Positions 7,714-15,586 of a stretch of DNA of 45,708 nucleotides are shown one piece after another. Position 1 is the first letter of the stretch. The number at the start of each line of letters is the position of its first letter. This DNA is from Clostridia bacterium (GTDB lineage Bacteria > Bacillota > Clostridia > Oscillospirales > CAG-272). A program made the position numbers and the translations under genes. The DNA lies in contig JAGBEE010000004.1 in assembly GCA_017937135.1 (NCBI GenBank), positions 1 through 45,708 on the forward strand, in the 5' to 3' direction. The notes beneath the pieces are model-generated. The model was not told the origin of the DNA and ran no database searches. It saw only the letters and a program-made list of their open reading frames with translations.

Positions 7714-8837
7714 AGCTCGCTTATCATTACCTCTCTTTTTTCCTTGTCGGAGCGATATGCACATTCAAGCACGCCTTGAACGTACGCTCCGTCATCAAAC
7801 GAGGGGGATTTATAGGTGTTATTTACTATTGACTCTAAAAATGCGTGGTAGCTACCGATATGTCCTCTTAGCCAGCCAATCGGCGCTTTTATTCCAGGGA
7901 ATACGCCACCAGGACTTGGATAACGATTTACACATTCGATTTTAGTATATCCACGTGTGCCACCATAATTTCCGTCGCTATTATCAACCGAGTAAAAATC
8001 AAGGAAGTTAAGCTCCATTAAATCAAAGGCAATACTACCCTTTTCACCGTGAATTTCAAAGCGCAAATCATCATTTGCTCCTGTTGTAATTTTGCTGACC
8101 TCTATTGTTCCGTGCGCTCCGTTTTCAAGCGTGGCTATCATATAAAATGCCTCGTCAGCATTTGTCTGCCATTCTTGCCCGTCAACTCCCTTTCTTTTTG
8201 GGTAGGCTATTTGGCTCTTGCCATACACGCTTGCAAATTTGCCACAAAGATAGTATATTAAGTCAAGCGCGTGTGAGCCGAGGTCGAAAAGCACGCCTCC
8301 ACCACAAATGTCCTTGTCTTGCTTCCAGCCTGCATTTTTGCTTGTATCAAGTGCGCTTGAGTGAAGATACTTAATTGAAAATGAGAGTATTTTCCCTATT
8401 TTGCCCTCGTCTATTAGCTCCTTTGCTTTTAGTATTGGAGACAAAAAGCGATTATTGAAAACTATCATACATTTTACATTATGCTCTTTTGCAAGGTCGC
8501 TAAGCTCCTTAGCCTCCTTGTACGTTACTGCAAGTGGCTTTTCACAATAAACGTGCTTGCCTGCTAAAATAGCCTTTTTCGCTGTTTGATAGTGATAAAT
8601 GTTTGGCGTACAAATATCAATTATATCAATATCGTCGTTATATATGATGTCGTCCTCGTTATCTGTAAAAAAGCCGAGGTTGTATCTATTACTTGCTTTT
8701 TTTGCATTTTCGATATTTTTAGTGCACACTGCACCTATGCTTGCTCCAAGTGAGTCAGAAAAGAAATAGGGGAGGTTTTGTATGCAGTATGCGTGAGCTT
8801 TACCCATTGAGCCAAAGCCCAAAATTCCAATTTTCAT
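7710..8837 (-). CDS. Gfo/Idh/MocA-family NAD(P)-dependent oxidoreductase
   Basis: 375 residues with the family's two-domain layout. The N-terminal Rossmann fold shows GILGFGSMGKAHA (4-16), and the family Glu-Lys-Pro is seen in YCEKPLAVTYKEA with the catalytic lysine. The C-terminal beta-sheet domain contains GGGVLFDLGSHALDLIYYLCG, whose Asp and His are the usual substrate-site residues. Members oxidise or reduce sugars and inositols; the substrate cannot be read from the sequence and the neighbours (CoaE, peptidase) do not help. A perfect ribosome binding site (AAGGAGG) precedes the ATG, and a strong promoter lies 56 bases upstream. It is the first gene of the eight-gene leftward unit. Confidence 0.88.
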   Translation of the reverse strand: MKIGILGFGSMGKAHAYCIQNLPYFFSDSLGASIGAVCTKNIENAKKASNRYNLGFFTDNEDDIIYNDDIDIIDICTPNIYHYQTAKKAILAGKHVYCEKPLAVTYKEAKELSDLAKEHNVKCMIVFNNRFLSPILKAKELIDEGKIGKILSFSIKYLHSSALDTSKNAGWKQDKDICGGGVLFDLGSHALDLIYYLCGKFASVYGKSQIAYPKRKGVDGQEWQTNADEAFYMIATLENGAHGTIEVSKITTGANDDLRFEIHGEKGSIAFDLMELNFLDFYSVDNSDGNYGGTRGYTKIECVNRYPSPGGVFPGIKAPIGWLRGHIGSYHAFLESIVNNTYKSPSFDDGAYVQGVLECAYRSDKEKREVMISEL

Positions 8838-8892
8838 AAAAAGCCTCCTTAATATTTTATAATTTTGCCTGTAAATTTTACCTTTTCATTCT

Positions 8893-8921
8893 ATTATAAC
8901 ACTTAAAAATAATTATTTCAA
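8893..8921 (-). promoter_or_regulatory. SigA promoter of the dehydrogenase-to-topoisomerase operon
   Basis: On the minus strand TTGAAA (plus 916-921 of the 8 kb block) and TATAAT (8893-8898) are separated by exactly 17 bp, with an extra TG one base before the -10. Transcription would start near 8886, about 50 bases before the ATG at 8837. No other promoter of this quality was seen before the operon's end. Confidence 0.75.
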
Positions 8922-8943
8922 TATATTATTTTATTTAATAAAG

Positions 8944-8970
8944 AAAAAGTCGCCAAAAAGCGACTTTTTT
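8944..8970 (-). terminator. Intrinsic terminator after the protease gene
   Basis: A 10-bp stem, AAAAAGTCGC with GCGACTTTTT (8944-8953, 8960-8969), has a 6-base loop. T-runs flank it on both strands, so it could stop transcription both ways. The protease gene ends 4 bases away. Confidence 0.85.
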
Positions 8971-8973
8971 CAT

Positions 8974-10779
8974 TTATTTTAGGGTTGGTGCATCAAAATT
9001 AAAGTGCTCAAGGGTTAAATCTGTGCCTGAATTTTCAAGAAGCTCCTTAAATTCCTGCATAATGTATATATAGCTCTTGTACACAGTTGATTTCATCGCT
9101 GAAACTAAATTCTTCTCTGTCTCGGAATCTACATATTTTACGAAATTATAAATAAGCGTTTCATCAATATTTTCGCCATCGGGAGCTACTCCTGAAATAA
9201 CATCAGCATCAATTGTTATTTGTCCCATATTGTAGTCAAAGAGGGTTATTTTGTACTCGCTTGAATCTGCTGTTATTTCTATCTGCACCTCAAATCTTAC
9301 CGCCTCATATGAGAGAATATTGAGCCTTAAAATGACCTTTTTTGCCTCGCTATCGTATATAAAATAGCATTCTCTACCATATGTCGTGCTTGTACCAACA
9401 TTTAATAGCTTATAAATGTAGGCAGAATCACCATTATTAAGCGCTCCGTGCTTATTTACAGCTATATAGTTTGCAATAATTTGATATGCATTTGACATAA
9501 GGGTTGCCTGATAAATTTGCTCAAGCGTCTGGTTTTTATCAAGCTCTAACTCGCTAATTCTTTCACTTCTTACAGCAAAGTTAAGATTTTGTGCATCTAA
9601 TGCTGTTCTTGAGTTTATTCCAATTACTCTGCCCTCGTCATTCACAAGCGGACCACCACTGTTACCTGTTGAAATTGGCGCTGTATATGAGAACATATCA
9701 CAGCCAGCGACAATTTTCGATGTGTTTGAAATTATACCTGATGAGAATATATTGTCAATGCCCATTGGATTACCAAGCGCGTACACGTAGTCGCCTGTTT
9801 TTATGTTTGTGGTTGTTGCAAGCTCAAGATATGCAGCTTTTGTTGCATTCGTCTTAATTACAGCCACGTCCTCAACAATATCGTAGCCCAAAACGTCAAC
9901 TACATCATAAACAATTCCACTATATGTAAATATTTTGGCAGAGCGCGCTCCACTTATAACGTGGAAGTTTGTTGCCACATTTCCGTCGTCAGTTATAAAA
10001 AAGCCTGAGCCTGTGCTTATGCGATTACCATCCTTGTCATATGCTTCTATTCTTACAGTAGCATTTGCAATAAGCTCGTAAATTTCAGATGGCGCCATAG
10101 TTGAGGTCTGGTCTATTGTCTTTTCGTGCTTACAAATATTACAGGTGTATTTAATGTAGCTACCTACATTATTTTCGCCCTCATAGTATAGAGTTGAATA
10201 ATCGTGCAGGGTGCTCTGCGCAACTACACCTGTCTCTAATTCCTTTGCACATATTTTGCAATATTTGCTCCTCGTGCCTGTGCTTATACAGGTTGGATTT
10301 TTTGTTGTTACCCAGTCGCCTGCTATATGCTCTGTCGACACAGGAGTGTAATTTGTATTGTAGGTATCACCACAGTCAACACAGGTGTGCACTGTATAGC
10401 CCTGCTCCTTACAGGTTGGGCTAACTATTGACTCCTCGTATTTATGTGGTAGCTTTGCTCCCTCGCGCTTTTCAAGGACTACGTTACATACTGTACACTT
10501 TATTACCTCTTGTAGGCTGGTTGTGCAGCTTGCCTCAGTCGCAATCTCCCATTCGCCGCTTGTGTGTCCCTTTTCAAGAACGAAGTCGGTGTGCTTTGAG
10601 TGACCGCAAATCTTGCAAATATTTCTTACATATCCACTATCCTTACAGGTAGGTGGTACTGTTGTTTGCAAATAATCGTGTGTATGGTCAGCAGCAGAGT
10701 CTGAGCCACACGCGACAAGCGCTATAGAAAAAAGCGCTATTGCAAGCATTAAAATTACTAATTTTGTTCTTTTAAGCAT
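8974..10779 (-). CDS. Secreted lipoprotein with Cys-rich repeats and a trypsin-like (HtrA/DegP-type) protease domain
   Basis: I place the start at 10779 (601 residues): GGAG lies 6 bases upstream. The ATG 12 bases earlier overlaps that ribosome binding site and has none of its own. A lipoprotein signal ends in lipobox LVAC, with the lipidated cysteine at residue 24. Residues about 30-220 hold four or five imperfect repeats, each with PTC..xGY followed by a CxxC pair. Residues about 230-400 are a chymotrypsin-fold serine protease with H273 (NFHVISGA), D304 (EDVAVIKT) and S374 (TGNSGGPLV). The last 200 residues are unassigned, and no PDZ domain is recognisable. It should act at the cell surface. 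It is monocistronic, with its own promoter and terminator. Confidence 0.85.
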   Translation of the reverse strand: MLKRTKLVILMLAIALFSIALVACGSDSAADHTHDYLQTTVPPTCKDSGYVRNICKICGHSKHTDFVLEKGHTSGEWEIATEASCTTSLQEVIKCTVCNVVLEKREGAKLPHKYEESIVSPTCKEQGYTVHTCVDCGDTYNTNYTPVSTEHIAGDWVTTKNPTCISTGTRSKYCKICAKELETGVVAQSTLHDYSTLYYEGENNVGSYIKYTCNICKHEKTIDQTSTMAPSEIYELIANATVRIEAYDKDGNRISTGSGFFITDDGNVATNFHVISGARSAKIFTYSGIVYDVVDVLGYDIVEDVAVIKTNATKAAYLELATTTNIKTGDYVYALGNPMGIDNIFSSGIISNTSKIVAGCDMFSYTAPISTGNSGGPLVNDEGRVIGINSRTALDAQNLNFAVRSERISELELDKNQTLEQIYQATLMSNAYQIIANYIAVNKHGALNNGDSAYIYKLLNVGTSTTYGRECYFIYDSEAKKVILRLNILSYEAVRFEVQIEITADSSEYKITLFDYNMGQITIDADVISGVAPDGENIDETLIYNFVKYVDSETEKNLVSAMKSTVYKSYIYIMQEFKELLENSGTDLTLEHFNFDAPTLK

Positions 10780-10813
10780 CTTATTCTCCATAAAGAATTA
10801 TTCGTTATACTTT

Positions 10814-10842
10814 ATTGTAGCATATTTTTTATTTATAGTCAA
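10814..10842 (-). promoter_or_regulatory. SigA promoter of the lipoprotein protease
   Basis: On the minus strand TTGACT (10837-10842) and TACAAT (10814-10819) are 17 bp apart, with TG one base before the -10. Transcription should start near 10807, about 28 bases upstream of the chosen start codon. Confidence 0.7.
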
Positions 10843-10883
10843 TATAAGATTTTTATCTATCTTTTATCGCGTTTTTGCCCGCC

Positions 10884-10917
10884 AAAAAAAGCAAAAACAG
10901 CCACAGGAGTGGCTGTT
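10884..10917 (-). terminator. Intrinsic terminator after nfnB
   Basis: On the minus strand a perfect 9-bp stem (AACAGCCAC with GTGGCTGTT, 10896-10904 and 10909-10917) with a 4-base loop is followed by TTTGCTTTTTTT. It begins 8 bases after the nfnB stop. Confidence 0.85.
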
Positions 10918-10924
10918 ATAATAG

Positions 10925-12340
10925 TTATTGGTTTTTTGCTTGAATATATTTGTCAATAGCCTCGGCAGCAGTTTTGCCTGCTCCCATTGCCAAAATAACA
11001 GTAGCAGAGCCCGTTACAGCATCTCCACCGGCATATATTCCATCAAGAGAGGTAAGTCCGTCCTCGTTAACCACTATGCCTCCCCATTTTTGAGTTTCAA
11101 GACCAGCTGTGGTTGATTTTATAAGTGGATTCGGTGATGTTCCAAGAGCCATAATTACACAGTCCACATCAAGGACAAATTCACTATTTTCCTTAACCTG
11201 TGGCTTTCTTCTGCCACTTTCATCAGGCTCACCAAGCTCCATTTCAACGCATTTCATACCACATACGCTATTGTTTTTAGGGTCACGCTTATCCTCGGTG
11301 GTTCTTGCAATAATCTCAACAGGATTTGTAAGGGTTTTAAATATTACACCCTCCTCTATTGCGTGCTCAACCTCCTCGTGTCTTGCAGGGAGCTCCTCCA
11401 TTCCACGTCTATATACAACATAAACCTCGCCACCTAAGCGCTTTGCGCATCTGGCAGCGTCCATAGCAACGTTTCCACCACCTACTACGGCAACCTTTTT
11501 ATATGCCAAGATAGGTGTGTCGCTCTCAGGGGTGTATGCCTTCATAAGATTTATTCTTGTTAAAAATTCGTTTGCTGAGAATACGCCCTTCAAATTTTCG
11601 CCAGGAATATTCATAAACTTGGGAAGCCCTGCGCCAGAGCCAATAAATATCGCCTCATAGCCATATTCGCTTTGAAGCTCCTCAATCGAAACGGTTTTAC
11701 CAACTACAACATTTGTTTTTATTTCAACGCCCAGAGCCTCAAGACCCTTTATTTCCTTTTCAACTATCGCCTTTGGTAAACGAAATTCAGGGATACCATA
11801 AACTAAAACGCCACCTGGTGTATGAAGCGCCTCAAAAATTGTCACTCTATATCCCCTTCTTACAAGGTCAGACGCACATGTAAGTCCTGCAGGTCCTGAG
11901 CCAATAACTGCCACCCTGTGTCCGTTATTCTTAGTTTCATTAGGCCATTTTTTGCATCTTTCATTATGATAATCGGCAACAAAGCGCTCAAGCCTGCCTA
12001 TTGCCACGCTCTCTCCCTTTATTCCTCTTACGCACTTGCCCTCGCATTGATTTTCCTGTGGGCAAACACGTCCGCAAATAGCAGGAAGTGATGAGGATTT
12101 TGAAATAATATCGTATGCCTCCTCAAATTTTCCCTCTGCTACCTTAGCTATAAAATCGGGTATGTAAATTTTGACAGGACAGCCACCAACACAAGGACGA
12201 TTTTTGCAATTTAAGCATCTTTTTGCTTCATTTATTGCTTCTTGTTCTGTATAACCAAGAGCAACCTCGTTAAAGTTCGTATTTCTTACGTTTGGCTCCT
12301 GTGATGGCATTGGAGTTTTATTTAACTGCATATTTGCCAT
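10925..12340 (-). CDS. nfnB: NfnB: large subunit of NADH-dependent reduced ferredoxin:NADP+ oxidoreductase (GltD-like)
   Basis: 471 residues of the GltD/NfnB family. The N-terminal domain holds two 4Fe-4S cysteine sets (C42, C45, C50, C54 and C89, C93, C99, C103). It is followed by a flavin-binding GSGPAGL (147-153) and a second dinucleotide fold VAVVGGGNVAMDAA. NfnB carries the bifurcating FAD and the NADP(H) site. Alone it could be read as the glutamate synthase small subunit, but no large subunit is present and the gene directly upstream is the NfnA type, so the Nfn reading is favoured. The complex reversibly couples NADH and reduced ferredoxin oxidation to NADP+ reduction. It starts 1 base after nfnA ends. 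Confidence 0.9.
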   Translation of the reverse strand: MANMQLNKTPMPSQEPNVRNTNFNEVALGYTEQEAINEAKRCLNCKNRPCVGGCPVKIYIPDFIAKVAEGKFEEAYDIISKSSSLPAICGRVCPQENQCEGKCVRGIKGESVAIGRLERFVADYHNERCKKWPNETKNNGHRVAVIGSGPAGLTCASDLVRRGYRVTIFEALHTPGGVLVYGIPEFRLPKAIVEKEIKGLEALGVEIKTNVVVGKTVSIEELQSEYGYEAIFIGSGAGLPKFMNIPGENLKGVFSANEFLTRINLMKAYTPESDTPILAYKKVAVVGGGNVAMDAARCAKRLGGEVYVVYRRGMEELPARHEEVEHAIEEGVIFKTLTNPVEIIARTTEDKRDPKNNSVCGMKCVEMELGEPDESGRRKPQVKENSEFVLDVDCVIMALGTSPNPLIKSTTAGLETQKWGGIVVNEDGLTSLDGIYAGGDAVTGSATVILAMGAGKTAAEAIDKYIQAKNQ

Positions 12341-12341
12341 T

Positions 12342-13184
12342 TTATTCTACCTCCTTTTTTAAGAGGTTACAGTCTCTTTCTCTTTTGTGCTTTTCAAAGT
12401 CGGCATAGATATTTGAGCGTGACATAGCCTCATCAAAATCTATTAGGTGTCCGTCAAATTCCGGTCCGTCAACACAAGCAAATACTGTTTTGCCACCTAC
12501 TGTTAAACGACATCCACCACACATTCCTGTACCGTCAACCATTATAGGATTCATAGATGCTACTGTCTTTATTCCATATTCCTTAGTAAGAGCACAAACA
12601 AATTTCATCATAATAAGAGGTCCTATTGTAATAACCTCATCATATTTTTCTCCACTCTCTATAAGCTTTTTAAGCGCATCGGTAACAAGTCCCTTTTCTC
12701 CTGCGCTACCGTCATCACTCATTAGCACAAATTTAGATGATGCCTTTTTAAATTCATCCTCTAAAATAACAAGCTCCTTATTTCTAAAGCCACAAATTGC
12801 GTGAACCTCGCAGCCGAGAGAATGGAGCTTTTTAGCCACAGGGTACGCAATTGCGCATCCTACGCCACCACCAACAACTGCAACCCTCTTAAGCCCGTCT
12901 GTGTGTGTTTTTTTGCCAAGGGGTCCAACGAAATCGTGAATATAATCCCCCTCGTTCATTCTTGCAAGCTTATCTGTTGTCGCACCTACGGTTTGAAAAA
13001 TTATGGTTACGCTTCCCTTTTCCCTATCGTAGTCGGCAACGGTTAGTGGTATTCTTTCTCCGTTTTCATCTGTACGAAGTATTATAAACTGTCCAGGCTC
13101 TGCCTTTTTTGCTACCATTGGAGCTTCAATTTCCATCAAAACAACCGTTGGATTTAGAGCCCTTTTTACCAAAATTTTATACAT
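12342..13184 (-). CDS. nfnA: NfnA: small subunit of the NADH-dependent reduced ferredoxin:NADP+ oxidoreductase
   Basis: A ferredoxin-NADP reductase-like subunit binding FAD and NAD(H). I prefer the start at 13184 (280 residues, MYKILVKRALN), which has a GGATGG sequence in ribosome-binding position; 13214 is also possible. An FAD-binding beta-barrel is followed by a nucleotide fold (VAVVGGGVGCAIAYP). Near the end MVDGTGMCGGCRLTVGGKT and FACVDG give three cysteines (C222, C225, C237) plus a nearby aspartate. NfnA is known for a [2Fe-2S] cluster held by three Cys and one Asp, which fits; PyrK relatives use four Cys. It lies between NAD kinase and nfnB, linking NADP supply with NADP reduction. 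Confidence 0.87.
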   Translation of the reverse strand: MYKILVKRALNPTVVLMEIEAPMVAKKAEPGQFIILRTDENGERIPLTVADYDREKGSVTIIFQTVGATTDKLARMNEGDYIHDFVGPLGKKTHTDGLKRVAVVGGGVGCAIAYPVAKKLHSLGCEVHAICGFRNKELVILEDEFKKASSKFVLMSDDGSAGEKGLVTDALKKLIESGEKYDEVITIGPLIMMKFVCALTKEYGIKTVASMNPIMVDGTGMCGGCRLTVGGKTVFACVDGPEFDGHLIDFDEAMSRSNIYADFEKHKRERDCNLLKKEVE

Positions 13185-13200
13185 TTTATCAACCATCCAA

Positions 13201-14040
13201 TTATGTGTTATCATAGGTAGCCTTAGAAAGCTTTTTTCTCAAAACCTGATAAAAGCTTGTATTGGTTACCTTTATTGTTTTTGCGTACTCATTATTACGC
13301 TTAATTTTTATTATGTCGCCGTGATGTATATCAAATGCGCTATCTCCGTCAATTTGAATAGCAGAGTTGCCTATTTTAGTAATGCTATCCACCATTACTC
13401 TGATTTCTATCTCATCGCTTCCGTTTGCTACAAGCGAGGAGCGAGGAAAATATTTCGGAGAAACAGGAGTCAAAACTATGTTATCTGCATTCGGTGTTAA
13501 AACGGGGCCTCCAACTGACAAATTGTACGAGGTTGAGCCTGTTGGGGTTGCAATAATTAGTCCGTCACCAACAACAGTTTGTGTGTGCATGCCATTTATG
13601 TACATTTCCATAGCGAACGCCTTTAAAAGCGTGGAGCGATACAAGGAAACCTCGTTTAGCGCTGTGAAATTATATACGCTTTTGCCATCTCTTATGACAT
13701 CGCCTGTGAGCATAAGGCGCTTTTCAACTCTGTATTCGCCCTTTACAATTTTATCAATTGCTTCAATTGCCATATCGGGATTACATTCAGTAAGATAGCC
13801 AAGATGCCCAAAATTGATACCGAGCATAGGTATATCAAGCTTGTACATTTTTTTGCAGGCGCGAAGCAGCGTTCCGTCGCCACCAAGCACAAGCGCAAAA
13901 TTTGCCTTTTCGGTGGGATATTCGTTTTCCTTTAAAATTACAACCTCGTAGCCATTATTTTCTAAAAGCCTTGTGGCTGTGTTCGAAAACTCCATGCTTT
14001 CCTCTTTTAAATAATTGGGAATAATTATAGCCTTTTTCAA
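13201..14040 (-). CDS. nadK: NAD kinase
   Basis: 279 residues of the ATP/polyphosphate-dependent NAD kinase family, making NADP from NAD. The GGDGT motif is at 53-57 (ALVLGGDGTLLRACK). The second conserved block GDGLIIATPTGSTSYNLSVGGP is split over about 158-179, and INFGHLGYL lies between them. The start codon is TTG, supported by a strong AGGAGG ribosome binding site 8 bases upstream (plus-strand near 14049-14054); no in-frame ATG nearby has one. The gene leads an operon with nfnA and nfnB, a sensible grouping of NADP synthesis and NADP reduction. In other Clostridia it often sits with recN and argR, which are not here. Confidence 0.94.
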   Translation of the reverse strand: MKKAIIIPNYLKEESMEFSNTATRLLENNGYEVVILKENEYPTEKANFALVLGGDGTLLRACKKMYKLDIPMLGINFGHLGYLTECNPDMAIEAIDKIVKGEYRVEKRLMLTGDVIRDGKSVYNFTALNEVSLYRSTLLKAFAMEMYINGMHTQTVVGDGLIIATPTGSTSYNLSVGGPVLTPNADNIVLTPVSPKYFPRSSLVANGSDEIEIRVMVDSITKIGNSAIQIDGDSAFDIHHGDIIKIKRNNEYAKTIKVTNTSFYQVLRKKLSKATYDNT

Positions 14041-14103
14041 AATCTCACCCTCCTTGCATCAAATTTTATCACTTGAGGTCTTATAAAATTTATAATAATA
14101 TTT

Positions 14104-14132
14104 ATTTTAGCACTTTAATTTTAATTTGTCAA
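14104..14132 (-). promoter_or_regulatory. SigA promoter of nadK-nfnA-nfnB
   Basis: On the minus strand TTGACA (14127-14132) and TAAAAT (14104-14109) are 17 bp apart, with an extended TG before the -10. Transcription should start near 14097, giving a leader of about 57 bases with no obvious regulatory fold. Confidence 0.75.
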
Positions 14133-14164
14133 TGTTAGTATATAACATATTACTACAAAATTAG

Positions 14165-14187
14165 CAAAAAAGGCGGTTTTCACCGCC
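14165..14187 (-). terminator. Intrinsic terminator of cotJABC
   Basis: On the minus strand a 6-bp stem GGCGGT/ACCGCC closed by a GAAA tetraloop (14172-14187) is followed by six Ts. It begins 15 bases after the cotJC stop. Confidence 0.85.
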
Positions 14188-14201
14188 ATTTTCAATTTAA
14201 T

Positions 14202-14807
14202 TTATTTGCTTGCCTTGTCAAATGCGGGATTATAGCCGTAGAAGTTCTTTGAATCCATATTCTCCTGAGCTATACGTAATGCATCTGCAAATCTTTGATA
14301 GTGCACTACCTCTCTTGCACGTAGGAATTTAATCGCATCGCAAACATCAGGGTCGTCAACTAAGCGAAGAATGTTATCATAGGTTACCCTCGCCTTTTGC
14401 TCTGCTGCTAAGTCCTCGTTTAAGTCTGCAAGCACATCGCCCTTTGATTGAAATTGGGCTGCTGTATATGGGTAGCCACTGGCTGCTACCGGATATATGC
14501 CTGTTGTATGGTCAACAAAATACGTGTCGAAGCCACTCTTCTTTATTTGGTCGTAGCTTAGATTTCTTGTAAGCTGATAAAGTATCGCGCTTATCATCTC
14601 AAAATGCGCAAGCTCCTCCGTGCCTACGTCGGTTAAAATGCCAACCACCTTTGAATATGGCATTGCTATTCTTTGTGTGAGATAACGAAGAGATGCGCCA
14701 ATTTCTCCATCTGGTCCACCAAGCTGTGAAATAATTATATTTGCATACTTAGGGTTGGGATTTTTGATTTTTACAGGATATTGAAGCTTTTTTTCATATT
14801 GCCACAT
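14202..14807 (-). CDS. cotJC: Spore coat protein CotJC, manganese-catalase family
   Basis: 201 residues of the non-haem manganese catalase fold in its short, coat-associated form. The dimanganese ligands are visible in family spacing: E35 (EIGASLRYL), E65 and H68 (EELAHFE), E136 (AAEQKAR), and E166 and H169 (REVVHYQRF). CotJC is made in the mother cell and deposited in the spore coat with CotJA and CotJB. It may remove hydrogen peroxide; the catalase role is established for the family, not shown here. Its start shares one base with the cotJB stop (TAATG), so the two are translationally coupled. Good evidence that the organism forms spores. Confidence 0.95.
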   Translation of the reverse strand: MWQYEKKLQYPVKIKNPNPKYANIIISQLGGPDGEIGASLRYLTQRIAMPYSKVVGILTDVGTEELAHFEMISAILYQLTRNLSYDQIKKSGFDTYFVDHTTGIYPVAASGYPYTAAQFQSKGDVLADLNEDLAAEQKARVTYDNILRLVDDPDVCDAIKFLRAREVVHYQRFADALRIAQENMDSKNFYGYNPAFDKASK

Positions 14808-15076
14808 TACTTATTATCTCCTTCCAATTGCCAGGGCCAGGGTCCGTTTGTCCAATTCCATTCGTGCGCCTCCATAGGTGCCGTTAATGGTCCGTATTTT
14901 TGCTCGTAATCGGCTCTTGCCTTACATTCGAGCCTTTTGTACTTGTTATAATAATCTAATGCCTCCTTGCAATTTGGATAAGCATCAAGATATAAAAGTG
15001 CATCATATACGCAAAAGCCATAGGTTTGCACTGCTCTTAGCATTTTTTCTCTTGAATTGTTTCTGTCGTTAAGCAT
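14807..15076 (-). CDS. cotJB: Spore coat protein CotJB
   Basis: A small coat protein of the CotJB family. I chose the ATG at 15076 (89 residues, MLNDRNNSREK) rather than 15085. The GGGGAGGG ribosome binding site sits 9 bases before 15076 but directly touches the earlier ATG. Family features are a helical N-terminal half with YGFCVYDALLYLDAYP, the segment CKEALDYYNKYK, and a C-terminus rich in Trp and Pro (HEWNWTNGPWPWQ), the most conserved CotJB part. It has no known enzyme activity and is needed structurally with CotJA and CotJC. It starts 2 bases after cotJA ends. Confidence 0.92.
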   Translation of the reverse strand: MLNDRNNSREKMLRAVQTYGFCVYDALLYLDAYPNCKEALDYYNKYKRLECKARADYEQKYGPLTAPMEAHEWNWTNGPWPWQLEGDNK

Positions 15077-15078
15077 AC

Positions 15079-15360
15079 TTAGCATCCCTCCCCGAAGTTT
15101 TTGCCTGTGCAGGAGGAACGATTAAAGGGCTTATGAAGCTCTGTAAAAATTGTTCCATGTAAAAGAGCAATTTCAGAATCAAAAATGCTTCTGAATGCTT
15201 GTTTTTCTGCGTACACCATAGCAAGGCTTCTCATTCCCGAGCTGTTTTCCTCCCATGATGACTGATTATTTTTTCGATATGAGCCTGTCATACCGAGAAA
15301 ATTAGTAAAATCCTCGAAATTGCTTCTTTGCGAATTTCTCGTATTTGAATCAAATCTCAT
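15079..15360 (-). CDS. cotJA: CotJA-like spore coat protein with a long N-terminal extension
   Basis: I place the start at 15360 (93 residues, MRFDSNTRNSQR): GGAG lies 6 bases upstream. The longer start at 15372 overlaps that site. Residues about 45-80 (LAMVYAEKQAFRSIFDSEIALLHGTIFTELHKPF) follow the CotJA pattern of a hydrophobic start, a glutamine-containing loop, then L.GT.F.EL..P. The first 45 residues are polar, rich in Asn, Ser and Arg, and not typical of the short Bacillus CotJA. The protein ends in a small Cys/Gly tail. First gene of the operon and the least conserved of the three; identity rests on the core motif plus position. Confidence 0.8.
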   Translation of the reverse strand: MRFDSNTRNSQRSNFEDFTNFLGMTGSYRKNNQSSWEENSSGMRSLAMVYAEKQAFRSIFDSEIALLHGTIFTELHKPFNRSSCTGKNFGEGC

Positions 15361-15391
15361 ATTGTTCTCCATTCTGAGCGTCGCTCATTAT

Positions 15392-15418
15392 ATATTATGA
15401 CAAATATCTAAAATATTC
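15392..15418 (-). promoter_or_regulatory. Candidate SigE (mother-cell) promoter of cotJABC
   Basis: On the minus strand GAATATT (15412-15418) and CATAATAT (15392-15399) stand 12 bp apart. They resemble the sporulation SigE consensus (-35 with ATA/ATT, -10 CATA..AT), and B. subtilis cotJ is SigE-dependent. No good SigA promoter was seen here. AT-rich DNA makes chance matches fairly easy. Confidence 0.5.
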
Positions 15419-15488
15419 CACAATTTTTGCACCGTTTTGTCTCTTTATAAATATTTTTTCTTTTTCTCTTCCTTTTTTATATAAAAGG

Positions 15489-15497
15489 TGCTATAAT
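15489..15497 (+). promoter_or_regulatory. Extended -10 promoter of trkA-trkH
   Basis: TGCTATAAT at 15489-15497 is a perfect extended -10. The -35 position (TTCCTT at 17-bp spacing) is poor, as is common for extended -10 promoters. Transcription would start near 15504, giving an 83-base leader. That is too short for a c-di-AMP (ydaO) riboswitch, often found before potassium-uptake genes. Confidence 0.55.
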
Positions 15498-15586
15498 ATT
15501 TATAATATGCCATTATTTTAGGCGTTATAAAAATGCCTTATTTAATATTTGAGATTATTTATTTTGAGCCTTGGGAGAGTCTATTT

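Noticed and set aside
10925..12340. Glutamate synthase small subunit (GltD)
   Set aside because: No GltB large subunit is present and nfnA lies directly upstream; NfnB explains both.
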